From: Paenibacillus sp. RC67
GTDB taxonomy: Bacteria > Bacillota > Bacilli > Paenibacillales > NBRC-103111
Reading direction: 5' to 3'
Assembly (NCBI RefSeq): GCF_030020805.1
Contig: NZ_CP125098.1
Span: forward strand, 3,681,501-3,745,500
Length of the DNA: 64,000 nucleotides
Under the pieces are notes generated by a model. The model saw nothing but the letters and a program-made list of their open reading frames with translations. It was not told where the DNA came from and did not search any database. Below are positions 9,102 to 16,811 of this stretch, piece after piece (position 1 is the stretch's first letter; each line of letters opens with the position of its first letter). Position numbers and translations under genes: made by a program.

Positions 9102-9749
9102 TGGTGGTAAAACAAGGGAATATTTGGAATAGATATGCATAGTAACTGGGAGGATTTTTAAATAAATGGAACATGAGTAACTGGACAGCTGAATCTGAAT
9201 TTGAAATTATTGAACAAAAAGTACGTATCTAAATTTTCACCTGACTTAAAGTAATTCTTATTAATTGCATTAATTGCGTTACCTACCTCAGACGAATTTA
9301 ATAATTGTAGAAGTAAGAGCGAGCGTAATGTTCAACTAATACAGGAAAGAATTGATTTGTGTTTGGAGGGTATATTCTTTGATGATGAACATAATAATTT
9401 TTGGTTCAAGTAGTTGAAAAGAAGCCCCATGATTTAGAAGCAGCCAAGAAAATGCGTACTGAACAATATCGGTGAGTAACAAAACTTATTCCGATATATT
9501 CACACAGATATATCCCAGAGAATCCCCAGGAAATAGGAATCCTATTCTTTCTGATTATCAAACAGATATTATTTAATACGGCGAAAATTTGAACTCCTAC
9601 TTGATGGTCGAGTTCGATTTAAAGAAATACGATGAAATCGGCTGCCTGCATGGATCGGTAGCCTCGTTGTGTTAACAGGAAGTTTAGTTATAATACTTCA
9701 TTACCATAATTTCATCTCAAAACATGTTAAAGTTAAAACAGAAGACAAT
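9102..9749. other. Degenerate intergenic region
   Basis: About 650 AT-rich bases with short interrupted coding-like stretches (for example from the ATG at 9173, 20 codons) but no intact gene. It contains the imperfect hairpin CGGCTGCC...GGTAGCC near 9637-9662. It probably holds decayed genes. Confidence 0.4.
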
Positions 9750-10466
9750 ATGGCAAATATGCAATCGAAGAAAGGGATTGAAAGAATGAAGCCATTCCTC
9801 AGTCATGTGATTAATGTAATTGCCGCACAACTGGAGGGAGTACAGGCGCTTGTCCTAAGAGGTTCCCAACAAACAGATAGCGTAATTGATTTATGGTCGG
9901 ACACTGATTTAGTAATTATATTGAAGCCACTTTTCTGTACTAATGAAACAGATTTTGTTCGGGTTATCAATAGCATCGGTTTTGTTATAGGATGTGAAAT
10001 GTATAAATATAGTGAACACTCCATGTTGTATAGAACTGCGATAGACTATGAATATTCAATTCACATGCTAGATACGCAGATTTGCTCGTACGGTGACTGG
10101 ATTTTCACGGAATCTAAGAAAGACCAGCCATCCACTGTGGTTTATGGGAACATTGAACTCGATGAACGAATAACCGAGAGTGCCAGGCCCTGCTCATTTC
10201 ACTCATATAACAGCAGTAACACTTGGTTTAAGTATTTTATGGCTATTAAGAAATTTGCACGAAATGATAATTTGATAGGACTGCATTTACTGTTGGACTT
10301 GATCAGAGAGTACTTAGTAATAGAGATGATGGAGAGGGACATTCGGCAGGGAACCAACATACATCGGTTGGGTTATGGGGAACAGCTGCCTGATACAATC
10401 AAATTGTCCCAGATAGATGTCTCGGATAAAAAGGAAATATATGATTATATCGCCAGACTAGCATAG
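9750..10466 (+). CDS. Nucleotidyltransferase-domain protein
   Basis: The N-terminal part carries the polymerase-beta-type motif LRGSQ-x8-WSDTDLVI, i.e. GS...D.D around residues 37-52, the metal-binding signature of aminoglycoside adenylyltransferase-like enzymes. The remaining ~180 residues resemble the helical substrate domain of such proteins. The substrate is unknown and resistance should not be assumed. The start is uncertain: ATG at 9750 (weak AGAAG) or ATG at 9786 (better AAAGGG upstream). At 238 residues it is slightly short for the family, so the C-terminus may be truncated. Confidence 0.65.
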   Translation: MANMQSKKGIERMKPFLSHVINVIAAQLEGVQALVLRGSQQTDSVIDLWSDTDLVIILKPLFCTNETDFVRVINSIGFVIGCEMYKYSEHSMLYRTAIDYEYSIHMLDTQICSYGDWIFTESKKDQPSTVVYGNIELDERITESARPCSFHSYNSSNTWFKYFMAIKKFARNDNLIGLHLLLDLIREYLVIEMMERDIRQGTNIHRLGYGEQLPDTIKLSQIDVSDKKEIYDYIARLA

Positions 10467-10582
10467 GAGTACGATAAAAAGTTAGTGACTAACATAACTG
10501 GTTATAGCAGCAGGTACCCGCAAGTTGCCGATTACACAATACTCGCAGAGGCAGCTAAGCTAACGAGAAACGATAGTAAAAA

Positions 10583-10645
10583 AACAACTACGACACGGCT
10601 GCCAGCATAATTCAGCAGCCGCGTTATGCTAGCGTGTAGTTAAAC
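10583..10645. repeat. Long compound inverted repeat, T-run on the minus side
   Basis: AACTAC-GACACGGCTGC is complementary to parts of GCAGCC-GCG...CGTGTAGTT, with an alternative AGCATAA / TTATGCT pairing. The A-run lies on its left, so as a terminator it would work for minus-strand transcripts, yet no nearby minus-strand gene reads into it. Confidence 0.45.
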
Positions 10646-10693
10646 TAATTTTGAGCAATTCTGAAGGGATCCATTTCTTGGGAGGTGTAATTA

Positions 10694-11356
10694 TTGTTAA
10701 AGAAAAAAGTCTACTTTAGGACGCTTCTGTTTTCAATCCTTTTCTTTATTTTTCTCTTTTTACCCGCAGGATCTCTTAACTTTTGGGAGGCATGGATTTA
10801 TTTTGTGATTTTTTTAGGTTCAACGTTATTTATCAATGGTTATTTTTTGAAGAGGGATCCTGAACTAATAGAGAGAAGAACTAATGCTAATGAAAAAGAA
10901 AAGGAACAAAAAGTTTTCCAAACGATATCTGGTATTTCTTTTGTCGGATTGCTAGTCCTTCCTGGTTTAGACTATCGATTTAGTTGGTCAAATGTTCCTT
11001 TATTTATTGTATTAGTTGCAGATATCATCATCTTACTTGGCTTTTCAATTGTTTTCTTAGTTTTTAAAGAGAATTCCTATACTTCAGCCATAATTGAAGT
11101 GAACGAGAACCAGAAAGTGATATCTACAGGTCCATACGCGTTGGTTCGGCATCCAATGTATACCGGGGCTATATTTATTATCCTTTTCACTCCTCTAGCA
11201 TTAGGTTCAATTTGGGCAGTGATTCCCTCAATTTCTATAATCATTTTTATCATTCTAAGGCTGTTAAATGAAGAGAAAGTATTGTTAAAAGAGTTAAAAG
11301 GATATGAGGAATATTGTAAGAAAACACGTTATCATCTAATTCCCCTTATTTGGTAA
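10694..11356 (+). CDS. Isoprenylcysteine carboxyl methyltransferase (ICMT/PEMT)-like membrane protein
   Basis: A 220-residue integral membrane protein with about five hydrophobic segments and the cofactor-binding motif GPYALVRHPMYTG near residues 150-162, diagnostic for ICMT-like SAM-dependent methyltransferases. Bacterial members methylate unknown lipids or small molecules. It starts at TTG with GGAGGTG eight bases upstream; no ATG fits. It is monocistronic. Confidence 0.85.
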   Translation: MLKKKVYFRTLLFSILFFIFLFLPAGSLNFWEAWIYFVIFLGSTLFINGYFLKRDPELIERRTNANEKEKEQKVFQTISGISFVGLLVLPGLDYRFSWSNVPLFIVLVADIIILLGFSIVFLVFKENSYTSAIIEVNENQKVISTGPYALVRHPMYTGAIFIILFTPLALGSIWAVIPSISIIIFIILRLLNEEKVLLKELKGYEEYCKKTRYHLIPLIW

Positions 11357-11661
11357 GAAAAATTGAATAGACCATAAAAAAAGAAGTCCGGAAATTTGAT
11401 TTCTAGTGGTATTTAGTTAGCTAACGGGGCCTACGTTCTTTTATGCTTGGTTCACCTCATAATACAATTAATTTGCAACCATACAATCCAACTTAGAAGG
11501 CAACTTTTGAACAGGATAAAAGACTTTTAAGCCAAGCAATTGGACAGTACGTTTCCACTTCATTTTTTATAGGAAGAAAGTTTCGTTTTAGACAAACTAT
11601 CTAAGGCTTTTTTGTAGCCGCTTATGTATGCTTACTGTAACTCCAAATTCAGGAAGGATAC
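11357..11661. other. Intergenic region with repeat B, copy 2
   Basis: About 305 bases without a gene. Positions 11483-11552 resemble 6058-6120 (ACAATCC...GAACAGGATAA). No clear terminator or promoter was identified. Confidence 0.4.
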
Positions 11662-12636
11662 ATGCTATTGAAAAAAAATGATGCGCCTCCTATTGATCTA
11701 GTCGAGCAAATCGCAAACGAAATCCTTAATAAGACGGTGAATTCGATAGAAAGAGAATTAAGGGGCGGTTCTACCTATGTTTATCGGGTTCAACTTGAAG
11801 ACAGTACCTTGTATCTCCGAATTCTCCCAGAGGAAGACTGGAGCTTTGGGGTGGAAGTGCAGGTCCATTCATTACTGAGGGAAAAAGGACTCCTTGTCCC
11901 TGAGGTTATTTACTTTGATCCCCATCGTCATATCTCAGAGATGTCATTCATGGTTGTCGGTGAAATACCTGGAGGGAACATTATAAATTGCGGATCACAA
12001 GACATTTATGACGACATACTCCTTCAGGCAGGAAAACAATTAGCGGTCATCAATCAAGTAAGAGTGGACGGTTTTGGTTTCATTAAGAGAGGTAGAGAAG
12101 AGTATAGGGGGAAGCTGCAGGGAGAAAAAATATTGCTGCTTGATTATCTCTATGAAATTCTTGAGGAAGCTCTGCCTTTATTATCGGAAAATGGGTTCTG
12201 TCAGGCTGATATCCTCCGAATTAAAAGCATATTCAATGCTGGAACTACTTTGATGGGAAGACACGAAGCCTGTTTAGTGCACGGCGATTTTGACGATGAT
12301 CATATTTTCTCTCACAACGGAATATTCTCGGGGATTATTGACTTTGGTGAGATTCAAGGAAGCAGTCCACTATATGATCTTGGCCATTTTAAATTGCATG
12401 ATGGTCAGAGTGCACTTCAAGGATTCCATTCTTTGGCTATGGGATATAACGAAGTTAGAAAACTTTCTTATGATGACTATACAGAAATTGACCTCTGGGC
12501 ATTATGGATCGGCATCAGAAGATTAGCACGAAAATACAAATACAATCGTCGAAATAGCAAGGGAATTTGGGGCCGTTATCATGACCATCTAGTGAAAACA
12601 GTAAAGATTGAAATGGAGCTGCTCGCTAACAGATAA
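11662..12636 (+). CDS. Phosphotransferase (APH-fold) family protein
   Basis: A 324-residue small-molecule kinase with catalytic loop VHGDFDDDHIF (about residues 206-216) and metal-binding IIDFGE (about 223-228). The N-terminal lobe carries GGSTYVYRV, the nucleotide-binding loop region. The substrate is unknown. It is equal in length to the kinase at 7361 but clearly a different subfamily. AGGAAGGA precedes the ATG by about 4 bases. Confidence 0.85.
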   Translation: MLLKKNDAPPIDLVEQIANEILNKTVNSIERELRGGSTYVYRVQLEDSTLYLRILPEEDWSFGVEVQVHSLLREKGLLVPEVIYFDPHRHISEMSFMVVGEIPGGNIINCGSQDIYDDILLQAGKQLAVINQVRVDGFGFIKRGREEYRGKLQGEKILLLDYLYEILEEALPLLSENGFCQADILRIKSIFNAGTTLMGRHEACLVHGDFDDDHIFSHNGIFSGIIDFGEIQGSSPLYDLGHFKLHDGQSALQGFHSLAMGYNEVRKLSYDDYTEIDLWALWIGIRRLARKYKYNRRNSKGIWGRYHDHLVKTVKIEMELLANR

Positions 12637-12660
12637 TAGTTCTGAGGTCAAATGCATTAA

Positions 12661-12732
12661 GGCAAGAACATTCTCTCATTAACTACTGCGTAAATCGCGG
12701 CTTTCTTGTATTATGCGACAAAGGTTCTTGTG
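12661..12732. repeat. Palindromic repeat A, copy 3
   Basis: It has the same layout as copy 2: GGCAAGAACATT start, 24 bases to the core TGCGTAAATCGCGG, then TTTCTT and a right end GTTCTTG that complements CAAGAAC at 12663-12669. Confidence 0.65.
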
Positions 12733-12765
12733 ATTCTTATCCTCGATTATTCATTTTGATATAAG

Positions 12766-12795
12766 CAGGCTGCCGACACCAACGGCAGCCTTTGC
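12766..12795 (+). terminator. Hairpin terminator GGCTGCCG/CGGCAGCC
   Basis: A perfect 8-bp stem at 12768-12775 and 12783-12790, followed by TTT. It fuses directly into the methyltransferase remnant. Confidence 0.6.
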
Positions 12796-12799
12796 TCTG

Positions 12800-12949
12800 C
12801 TAACAAATGTCAATAGCAACCGTCCGGCAGACCATCCGGCGGCAACTCACAAAATAGTGTATGATTCGAAAACATTCGTAGAAGCTTTTGAAAAAGCAGG
12901 GTTTGAAGTTCCATTGTTGGGATATTGTGATGAAAAGGGAGATTTGTAA
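12800..12949 (+). pseudogene. SAM-dependent methyltransferase-like remnant (C-terminal fragment)
   Basis: A start-less open stretch ending in TAA at 12947. It contains DHPAATHKIVYDSKTF...FEKAGFEV and then LLGYCDEKGDL, resembling the C-terminal part of predicted SAM-dependent methyltransferases of the COG4627 type. Everything upstream is lost and replaced by the terminator hairpin. It is not expected to be expressed. The family assignment is from memory of the motif and is moderate. Confidence 0.5.
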
Positions 12950-12995
12950 TATTTCAAAAATGTTTCCTGAGTATTTAATAAACATAGGATAGCAA

Positions 12996-13032
12996 TTCAT
13001 AAGAAATGTAACTTATGAAATTTTTCTATAAT
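12996..13032 (+). promoter_or_regulatory. Promoter and dyad operator of the cupin gene
   Basis: A perfect -10 TATAAT lies at 13027-13032. A dyad TTCATAAG-N8-CTTATGAA (12996-13003 / 13012-13019) covers the -35 region, placing a dimeric regulator where RNA polymerase would bind. No regulator gene lies next door. Confidence 0.45.
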
Positions 13033-13076
13033 AATTGTGTGCCTTTAATACAATCAAATTGAAAGGAAGTATACAA

Positions 13077-13496
13077 ATGCATGGAATAAATTTCAGTGTT
13101 GTGGAAGCAGGTCCTTTTAGCAGCCTTTTGAGTACATCGAAAGAACCCGTCCCAGGAAAGTACTTTCTGAAGGACAGACTTGGACTAACGGGTATGGAGG
13201 TTTCAGTGAACCAACTTCCGCAAGGAGGCTCTATCCCGTTTTATCATACACATCGCGAGAATGAGGAGCTATACCTTTTCATTGGCGGACAAGGTCAGTT
13301 CCAGGTGGATGGACAGATTTTTGATGTCAAGGAAGGAACGACGGTTCGCGTTGCACCTGAAGGCGAACGCACTCTACGAAATAACGGCATTGGCGATCTG
13401 TATTTCATCGTAATTCAAGTCCAGGCGGGCAGTCTCCGCCAATGGGTCGAGACGGATGGTGTCATACTCGATAAATCAGTAACCTGGCAGGAATAG
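13077..13496 (+). CDS. Cupin-domain protein
   Basis: A 139-residue single-cupin protein. Motif 1 is GGSIPFYHTHRENEELYLFIGG (about residues 44-65; His-x-His and Glu metal ligands) and motif 2 is the APEGERTLRNNG region. These small cupins bind a metal or sugar-like ligand. The ATG at 13077 has AAAGGAAG eight bases upstream; the in-frame TTG at 13035 lacks a ribosome site. Confidence 0.85.
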   Translation: MHGINFSVVEAGPFSSLLSTSKEPVPGKYFLKDRLGLTGMEVSVNQLPQGGSIPFYHTHRENEELYLFIGGQGQFQVDGQIFDVKEGTTVRVAPEGERTLRNNGIGDLYFIVIQVQAGSLRQWVETDGVILDKSVTWQE

Positions 13497-13587
13497 ATCA
13501 GATACTACAGAGGCCAACCCAATGCTCAGAAATATGTTAAAGCTAATGGGAAACAGTAGCTTAATGTGAGAAAAAAATACACAGATT

Positions 13588-13628
13588 AATCCCTCCCAAA
13601 GCTAGATCTAATATTGGGAGGGATTTGT
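13588..13628 (+). terminator. 12-bp hairpin AATCCCTCCCAA / TTGGGAGGGATT
   Basis: A perfect 12-bp stem (13588-13599 / 13614-13625), a 14-base loop and a short TTGTT tail. It may terminate the cupin transcript; its right arm also contains GGGAGGG, which would be the ribosome site of the small gene at 13630. Confidence 0.7.
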
Positions 13629-13629
13629 T

Positions 13630-13755
13630 ATGAGATTAATGAGTTATAGATGCTGTAAGAAGCGGAAATATTTATATCCATACGTTTGCGGATGGTGTCA
13701 GGTACGCTTGTTTTCCCAACTGGAGCCATTAAACAAACAGCAACAAAGTAATTAG
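13630..13755 (+). CDS. Cysteine-rich 41-residue small protein
   Basis: A small frame encoding MRLMSYRCCKKRKYLYPYVC and then GWCQ, with Cys at positions 8, 9, 20 and 23 (CC-x10-CxxC), a zinc-ribbon-like pattern. The N-terminal half is basic. The only ribosome site candidate is GGGAGGG, seven bases upstream, locked in the right arm of the preceding stem. Expression might therefore depend on melting that hairpin. No family is recognised; it may be a genuine small protein or chance. Confidence 0.45.
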   Translation: MRLMSYRCCKKRKYLYPYVCGWCQVRLFSQLEPLNKQQQSN

Positions 13756-13933
13756 ATTTGGCATGCGGTTATGAAAACGGTATGACTTCACCCTATTTTT
13801 CGATTATGATTAACATAGGTTTTGGTAATACTCCCCATAAAAAAATTCAAGTATTGTAGAAATCCGCATCCTTGAAACGACATAATTACGTGAGAGAAAA
13901 TCACGAACCCAAAATATGAGAGGAGTTTGTATC

Positions 13934-14281
13934 ATGCATTACACACTTATGTTATTTGAAAGTCCTGAGGATTTCACCGCTCGCAAAGATCCAGCAAAAC
14001 AGAAGGAATACCTAGCAGGTTGGTCACATTATGTGCATGCCTTGCGTGATTCTGGAGTTGTTGTCAGCGGATTTGGCCTTCATGCTCCTGAGACGGCTGC
14101 GACCGTACAACGAAGTGACGGAAAAATGTTTGTACAGGATGGGCCTTTTACTGAGACAAAAGAGCAACTCGGCGGTTTATTCGTTATTGACGTACCGGAT
14201 CTTGACACCGCGCTGGAGTGGGCGGCCCGAGCCCCTGTAAACGCAGTTGAAGTGAGACAAAATCTCCCAACCATGAAGTAG
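13934..14281 (+). CDS. YciI-family (YCII/DGPF) protein
   Basis: A 115-residue protein of the YCII-related family, with MHYTLMLFE at the start and DGPFTETKEQLGGLFVIDVP in the middle, containing the signature DGPF. Such proteins are encoded beside ECF42-type sigma factors and are thought to act with them. The ATG at 13934 has GAGAGGAG eight bases upstream, preferable to the ATG at 13916. The sigma gene starts seven bases after the stop. Confidence 0.9.
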   Translation: MHYTLMLFESPEDFTARKDPAKQKEYLAGWSHYVHALRDSGVVVSGFGLHAPETAATVQRSDGKMFVQDGPFTETKEQLGGLFVIDVPDLDTALEWAARAPVNAVEVRQNLPTMK

Positions 14282-14288
14282 AATATCG

Positions 14289-15524
14289 ATGAATAGTCAC
14301 AATGTTGTTAAAAATACAGTGCATGATTCGTACGGCCGAATAATTTCATATCTAGCTGTTAACTGGCGTGACCTAGAGGCGGTTGAGGATGCGCTTGGGG
14401 ATGCCCTTGTCTCCGCTTTGGAATCATGGCCGCAGACTGGCATTCCAGACAAGCCGGAGGCATGGCTACTAAAGGTAGCTCGACGGCGGCTTATGGATCG
14501 CGCCCGCCGTGACCGTGTTTCCGAAAGAGCTTTGCCAGCTCTGCTCGCCATGTCGGAGGAAGCTCAGAACATGGATTCCACTGAACCTTCATTTCCAGAT
14601 GAGCGGTTAAAGATGATGTTTCTATGCTCTCATCCGGAGATTGATCCGTCGATTCACACTCCACTAATGTTGCAAACCGTACTTGGTATTGATGCATCTC
14701 GCATTGCGACTGCATTTGTTGTAAAGCCCTCCACCATGGGGCAGCGGCTTACTCGTGCTAAAGCAAAAATACGAACCGACTGCTTAACGTTCACCATGCC
14801 CGATGACGAAGAATTGCCTAAGCGCTTGGACGCCGTTCTGGAGGCTATTTATGCGGCTTATGGCAGTGGTTGGGATGATCTGGCGGGAGTAGATCCGCGT
14901 CGCAGGGATTTAGTCGATGAGGCGATTTACCTGGGAAGACTCCTCTCGAAGTATATGCCTGACGAACCCGAAGTTCAGGGGCTTCTTTCGTTAATGCTGC
15001 ATTGTGAGGCGAGACGGGAAGCTCGCCGCGATGACACAGGGAGCTATGTACCTCTCTCTGAGCAGGATTCGTCACGCTGGTCAACCCCTCTGATGATGGA
15101 AGCAGAGCGTTGTCTTCATACAGCCGTGCGATTGACCCGAATAGGACGATTCCAGCTCTTGGCCGCCATTCAATCGGTTCATTCCCAACGGGCACGGACC
15201 GGACGTATTGAATGGGAAGAAATTGCATTGTTATATGAGGGACTCACCCGCTTGAGTCCCACTCTCGGGGTTTTGGTCGGACGAGCAGCCGCTGTTGCAG
15301 AGGCATACGGGACTGAAAAGGGCTTGGCCCTGCTTGAAGCTATTCCGCAGGATAAAATCGTGAACTATCAGCCTTATTGGGCGCTTGCTGCCCATCTGTA
15401 CAAGAAAATGGATAAAATCGAGGAAGCTCGAACGGCTTATAGCCGCGCTATTGGACTTTGTGAAGAATTTTCTGTGAAACAATTCTTACTTCAACGAGCA
15501 AAGGAGAGGAGTGATGTCCAATGA
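14289..15524 (+). CDS. ECF42-type RNA polymerase sigma factor with C-terminal extension
   Basis: A 411-residue protein: sigma-70 region 2 (about residues 10-75), region 4 (about 110-160) with an HTH-like stretch, then a long alpha-helical, TPR-like extension (about 180-411) containing AIYAAYGSGWDD. This architecture and the linked YCII gene define group ECF42. No anti-sigma factor is adjacent; in this group the C-terminal extension is thought to control activity. The ribosome site is weak, suggesting coupling to the YCII gene. The stop overlaps the ATG of a decayed acetyltransferase. Confidence 0.9.
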   Translation: MNSHNVVKNTVHDSYGRIISYLAVNWRDLEAVEDALGDALVSALESWPQTGIPDKPEAWLLKVARRRLMDRARRDRVSERALPALLAMSEEAQNMDSTEPSFPDERLKMMFLCSHPEIDPSIHTPLMLQTVLGIDASRIATAFVVKPSTMGQRLTRAKAKIRTDCLTFTMPDDEELPKRLDAVLEAIYAAYGSGWDDLAGVDPRRRDLVDEAIYLGRLLSKYMPDEPEVQGLLSLMLHCEARREARRDDTGSYVPLSEQDSSRWSTPLMMEAERCLHTAVRLTRIGRFQLLAAIQSVHSQRARTGRIEWEEIALLYEGLTRLSPTLGVLVGRAAAVAEAYGTEKGLALLEAIPQDKIVNYQPYWALAAHLYKKMDKIEEARTAYSRAIGLCEEFSVKQFLLQRAKERSDVQ

Positions 15525-15905
15525 AAACCCTTTTCATTGGCGGCCGAGGAATACGAGGACAAAATCGTGGGTCATATTCATTTTTACAGAGATAAAAGTA
15601 GGTGATCAAACTCTGATTGCCCTTTCACCTGTTGCTGTATTACCAGAAATGCAAAGCAAGGCATAGGGAAGCTGCTGATTTGGGAAGGCTACAAAATTGC
15701 CACACAGCTTGGTTATATGGGTTCCGTTGTTTTGGGTCATGACAAGTATTATCCGAAGTTTGGTTATAAAAAAGCCAGTCAATATGGTACAGAGGCACCA
15801 TTCGAAGTTTCTAACGATAGTTTTATGGCCGTTGAGCTTATTGATGGTGGTCTCTCAGGTGTCCATGGCGTTGTAGAATATGCTAAAGAATTTTTTGAAA
15901 AGTAA
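15521..15905 (+). pseudogene. GNAT-family N-acetyltransferase, frameshifted
   Basis: Conserved GNAT sequence is spread over three frames: EEYEDKIVGHIHFYRDK, then VGDQTLIALSPVAVLPEMQ, then IGKLLIWEGYK...VVLGHDKYYPKFGYKKA. One break is within AGATAAAAGTAGG near 15595, another at AAGGCATAGGG near 15660 where one base seems lost. The N-terminal third is also missing. The acetyl-CoA site is interrupted, so it is inactive. Confidence 0.75.
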
Positions 15906-15934
15906 ATTATAAACTGTCGTGTTAAGAATGCACT

Positions 15935-15973
15935 AAAAAAGAACAGAAGAGGTAAGCTCACTGTTCTTTTTTA
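15935..15973. terminator. Bidirectional terminator
   Basis: Stem AAAAAAGAACAG (15935-15946) / CTGTTCTTTTTT (15961-15972), usable in both directions. Confidence 0.85.
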
Positions 15974-15977
15974 CCTC

Positions 15978-16007
15978 TTGATATACGAACGTACATTCGC
16001 TTATAAT
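15978..16007 (+). promoter_or_regulatory. SOS promoter with LexA box
   Basis: -35 TTGATA (15978-15983), 18-base spacer, -10 TATAAT (16002-16007). The spacer contains CGAACGTACATTCG (15986-15999), which matches the Bacillus LexA box CGAAC-N4-GTTCG with one mismatch. LexA binding here would block the promoter until DNA damage. Confidence 0.75.
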
Positions 16008-16040
16008 ACAAACAAATGTTCTTGTTTGGAGGCGAGAGAA

Positions 16041-16244
16041 TTGAAAATGCACATGCTAAGATATGTTGGCCAAACTGTTGAAATCATTTACTGCAGGGAT
16101 GATGGATCCATAACACAACGTAGAATCGAAGTAAGATCGGTCAATGGCAGTAGCGTTAAAGCTTTCTGTCTGAAAAAGAGAGCGCCGCGTGTATTCCGGA
16201 TAGATAATATACTTGCCGTCCAGTTAGTGAAGATGGCATCATGA
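16041..16244 (+). CDS. Small WYL-like domain protein
   Basis: A 67-residue protein: LRYVGQTVEIIYCRDDGSIT, then RRIEVRSVNGSSVKAFCLKK and RAPRVFRIDNILAV. This resembles the beta-barrel of WYL domains (ligand- or nucleic-acid-binding modules) without an HTH. The TTG start at 16041 has GGAGG eight bases upstream, better than starts near 15978, which lie inside the promoter. It overlaps the YolD gene by ATGA. The SOS promoter upstream implies DNA-damage induction. Confidence 0.7.
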   Translation: MKMHMLRYVGQTVEIIYCRDDGSITQRRIEVRSVNGSSVKAFCLKKRAPRVFRIDNILAVQLVKMAS

Positions 16245-16585
16245 AGAAACTTTCAGGAAATGGTCTTTGGGAATCGAGCAGGATGATGTTACCGGAACAC
16301 AAAGAACGTGGCTTTCAGTTGAATAACCAAGCCAATAAGATGGCGAGACCCGAGTTTACGGAAGATGAGCAGCTGGAGCTGTTTCGATGGTTGAAAGCTT
16401 CCCTGGTAAATACCATTGAAATAACAATAACAGTCTATAGCAATTATGGAATTGAGACCTATACAGGCATTGTTAGCGGACTGGATTCGCGACAGTATCT
16501 TGTTAAGCTGGATTGGTTGGGTGATTGGAAATTAATCGACTTTAAGGATATTATCGGAGCTGAATTCAGTGCTGATAGATGTTGA
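16241..16585 (+). CDS. YolD-like protein
   Basis: A 114-residue protein with the YolD-family signature near the N-terminus: KLSGNGLWESSRMMLPEHKE, followed by RPEFTEDEQLELFRWL and a C-terminal DIIGAEF. YolD-like genes normally precede a Y-family translesion polymerase (UvrX/YqjW type) under LexA control. Here the LexA promoter and the small WYL-like gene are present but no polymerase follows; a terminator and an unrelated minus-strand gene come next. Confidence 0.85.
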   Translation: MKKLSGNGLWESSRMMLPEHKERGFQLNNQANKMARPEFTEDEQLELFRWLKASLVNTIEITITVYSNYGIETYTGIVSGLDSRQYLVKLDWLGDWKLIDFKDIIGAEFSADRC

Positions 16586-16712
16586 AAGACAAAAAATTGT
16601 GAAGTAGAGAGTAAATGCCGTTTTCGCTGGAACCTCAAAAGAGCTATGATATCTTTTGGATGGAATTAACGGGATACGAACGATTGTAAAAAAGAACTGC
16701 TTCCTAACTGTG

Positions 16713-16737
16713 AAGGAGCTGCCGTGCAGCTCCTTTT
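16713..16737 (+). terminator. Rho-independent terminator of the SOS operon
   Basis: A 10-bp stem AAGGAGCTGC / GCAGCTCCTT with a three-base loop, then TT. Confidence 0.85.
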
Positions 16738-16811
16738 AACATCTTCACATAATATAGGCTAGTTTGAGGGCATGTCCTGCTTCTTAATTGGCAATGACAC
16801 TCCATGGGTGA

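Noticed and set aside
9750..10466. Aminoglycoside resistance determinant
   Set aside because: Only the generic nucleotidyltransferase motif is visible; substrate specificity cannot be inferred.
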